Assembly: GCA_947630895.1 (NCBI GenBank)
Contig: CANRJJ010000010.1
Span: forward strand, 1 to 46,993
Source of the DNA: an uncultured Wohlfahrtiimonas sp.
Lineage (GTDB): Bacteria; Pseudomonadota; Gammaproteobacteria; Cardiobacteriales; Wohlfahrtiimonadaceae
DNA length: 46,993 bases
Direction: 5' to 3'
Shown: positions 45,688 to 46,993 of the stretch, piece after piece
How positions within the stretch are numbered: position 1 is the stretch's first letter
How the letters are laid out: every line of letters begins with the position of its first letter
Notes under the pieces: model-generated
What the model was told of the DNA's origin: nothing
Databases searched by the model: none
What the model saw: the letters and a program-made list of their open reading frames with translations, nothing else
Translations under genes and position numbers: made by a program

Positions 45688-45776
45688 CCTATTGTACTTC
45701 ATTTTAATTTAACAATTAAATCTTAATTAATTTTGATAGAATATTAACTTTATATTTCAGTTTTAAGGGTTGATAA

Positions 45777-46993
45777 ATGGTCAGTTTTGAAACACTCTAT
45801 GAGGAAGCTCAGCAATATATTCCTGGTGGCGTAAATTCTCCAGTAAGAGCTTTCAAACAAGTTGGTGGTGCACCTATATTTTTTAAAAAAGGGAAAGGTG
45901 CTTATGTTTACGATGAAAATGATAAAAAATATATCGATTTTGTCGGCTCATGGGGACCAATGATTGTTGGCCATGCTCATCCAAAAGTTTTAAATGCAGT
46001 GATTGAAACAGCAAAAAACGGCCTATCTTTTGGTGCTCCAACTGTTTCAGAAACAGTATTAGCTAAAAAAGTATTAGAAATTATTCCTTCAATGGATAGT
46101 GTACGCATGGTCAGCTCTGGTACGGAAGCAACAATGAGCGCAATTCGTTTGGCGCGCGGTTACACTAATCGCAATAAAATCATCAAATTTGAAGGCTGCT
46201 ATCATGGACATTCAGATTCATTGTTAGTTAAAGCGGGTTCAGGCTTATTAACATTTGCAGAACCATCATCACCTGGTGTACCTGCCGACCTAACTCAACA
46301 TACAATTGTTTTAGAATATAATAACCCAGAAGAACTAAAAGAAGCTTTTGCTAAATATGGTTCAGAAATTGCGTGTGTGATCGTTGAACCAATCGCTGGT
46401 AACATGAACTGCATTCCACCATCAAAAGAGTTCTTACAAACGATCCGCGATTGCTGTACTGAGGCTGGTGCTGTATTTATTATGGATGAAGTTATGACAG
46501 GTTTTAGAGTTCATAAACATTCTGCACAAGGTCTATATGGCATCATCCCAGACTTATCAACTTTTGGTAAAGTCATCGGCGGTGGAATGCCTGTTGGTGC
46601 TTTTGGTGGTAAAGCTGAAATCATGGCACATTTATCACCAAATGGCGCAGTTTATCAAGCGGGTACATTATCAGGCAATCCTGTAGCAATGGCGGCAGGC
46701 ATCGCAACATTAGAATTGATTTCTGAAGACGGTTTCTATGAAGATTTAGAAGCAAAAACTAACTATTTAATGGATGGCATTAGAACAGTCTTTGAAAAAC
46801 ACGATTTCCCATTACACATTAATCATGTTTGTGGCATGTTCGGGCTCTTCTTTACAGACAAACCAGTGAATACTTACAAAGATGCGTTAAACAGCGATAT
46901 TGATTTCTTCAAAAAATTCTATCACGGTTTATTGGATCGTGGAATTTACCTAGCACCAAGTGCATTTGAAGCAGGCTTCTTGTCAAGTGCTCA
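45777..46993 (+). CDS. hemL: Glutamate-1-semialdehyde 2,1-aminomutase (3' end beyond window)
   Basis: PLP enzyme making 5-aminolevulinate from glutamate-1-semialdehyde, the first heme precursor in the C5 pathway. About 405 of the expected ~427 residues are present; the C-terminus runs off the window. [11 protein letters not shown] near the start, [25 protein letters not shown], the PLP-binding lysine in [17 protein letters not shown] and [15 protein letters not shown] are clear. AAGGG precedes the ATG. Confidence 0.97.
   Translation, partial: MVSFETLYEEAQQYIPGGVNSPVRAFKQVGGAPIFFKKGKGAYVYDENDKKYIDFVGSWGPMIVGHAHPKVLNAVIETAKNGLSFGAPTVSETVLAKKVLEIIPSMDSVRMVSSGTEATMSAIRLARGYTNRNKIIKFEGCYHGHSDSLLVKAGSGLLTFAEPSSPGVPADLTQHTIVLEYNNPEELKEAFAKYGSEIACVIVEPIAGNMNCIPPSKEFLQTIRDCCTEAGAVFIMDEVMTGFRVHKHSAQGLYGIIPDLSTFGKVIGGGMPVGAFGGKAEIMAHLSPNGAVYQAGTLSGNPVAMAAGIATLELISEDGFYEDLEAKTNYLMDGIRTVFEKHDFPLHINHVCGMFGLFFTDKPVNTYKDALNSDIDFFKKFYHGLLDRGIYLAPSAFEAGFLSSA

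Noticed and set aside
1-46993. Mobile elements, defence islands, CRISPR arrays, biosynthetic clusters, tRNA or rRNA genes
   Set aside because: I looked for transposase, integrase, restriction, toxin–antitoxin and repeat-array patterns and saw none; almost all of the window is occupied by core genes, and no gap exceeds about 220 bases.

Overview
This window is AT-rich, gene-dense bacterial chromosome from a gammaproteobacterium. The evidence is the gene content: RodZ, PilF, BamB, LptE, MlaA, FabA/FabB, Gpt, RsmJ, RluB, the YoaA-type helicase and the YadGH exporter are all of gammaproteobacterial type. I cannot assign a genus. It reads as housekeeping core genome. I see no prophage, insertion sequence, integron, CRISPR array, tRNA or rRNA, and no gene-free stretch over 300 bases.

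Layout. (1) 31-9881, minus strand: ndk, rlmN, pilF, rodZ, hisS, yfgM, bamB and der form a close-packed cluster ending at a hairpin terminator, with glmS beyond it. The cluster lacks ispG, which normally sits between rodZ and hisS. (2) 10098-13344, plus: uvrD, then two small secreted stress-type proteins (YqjC/DUF1090 and YgiW-type BOF), each followed by a clear terminator. (3) 13421-15534, minus: mazG-xseA. (4) 15663-19038, plus: yoaA-type helicase, plsY, uppP. (5) 19044-20528, minus: rpoN. (6) 20667-29601, plus: a CpxRA-like two-component pair, then rluB, yadG, yadH, mlaA, an LpxL-family acyltransferase, rsmE, gshB and yqgE. (7) 29575-34210, mixed strands: a HAD hydrolase, a small secreted cysteine protein, rsmJ/nfo and an orphan 241-residue protein. 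(8) 33257-39644, minus: rimO, a FimX-like degenerate PAS/GGDEF/EAL protein, lptE, dtd, ruvB, nagZ. (9) 39768-44870, plus: gpt, lpxL-type acyltransferase, a possible tiny ORF, fabA-fabB, msrP-msrQ. (10) rsfS-rlmH on minus and hemL on plus, cut by the window end.

How the genes fit together. The main theme is envelope building and surveillance: BamB (outer-membrane protein assembly), LptE (LPS export), MlaA (phospholipid retention), two lipid A-type acyltransferases, UppP, PlsY, FabA/FabB, RodZ, NagZ and GlmS, with a CpxRA-like sensor in the same window. A second theme is type IV pili: PilF pilotin, a FimX-like regulator and sigma-54, at three separate loci. The rest is RNA modification and ribosome maturation (RlmN, RluB, RsmE, RsmJ, RlmH, RimO, RsfS, Der), DNA repair (UvrD, XseA, YoaA, Nfo, RuvB) and nucleotide or proofreading enzymes (Ndk, MazG, Gpt, Dtd).

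I found no convincing undescribed multi-gene system. The best leads are the FimX-like protein that has lost its EAL/EVL signature, the orphan protein at 32545-33270 with a dyad upstream, the small secreted cysteine protein at 30371-30763, and a few intergenic dyads.
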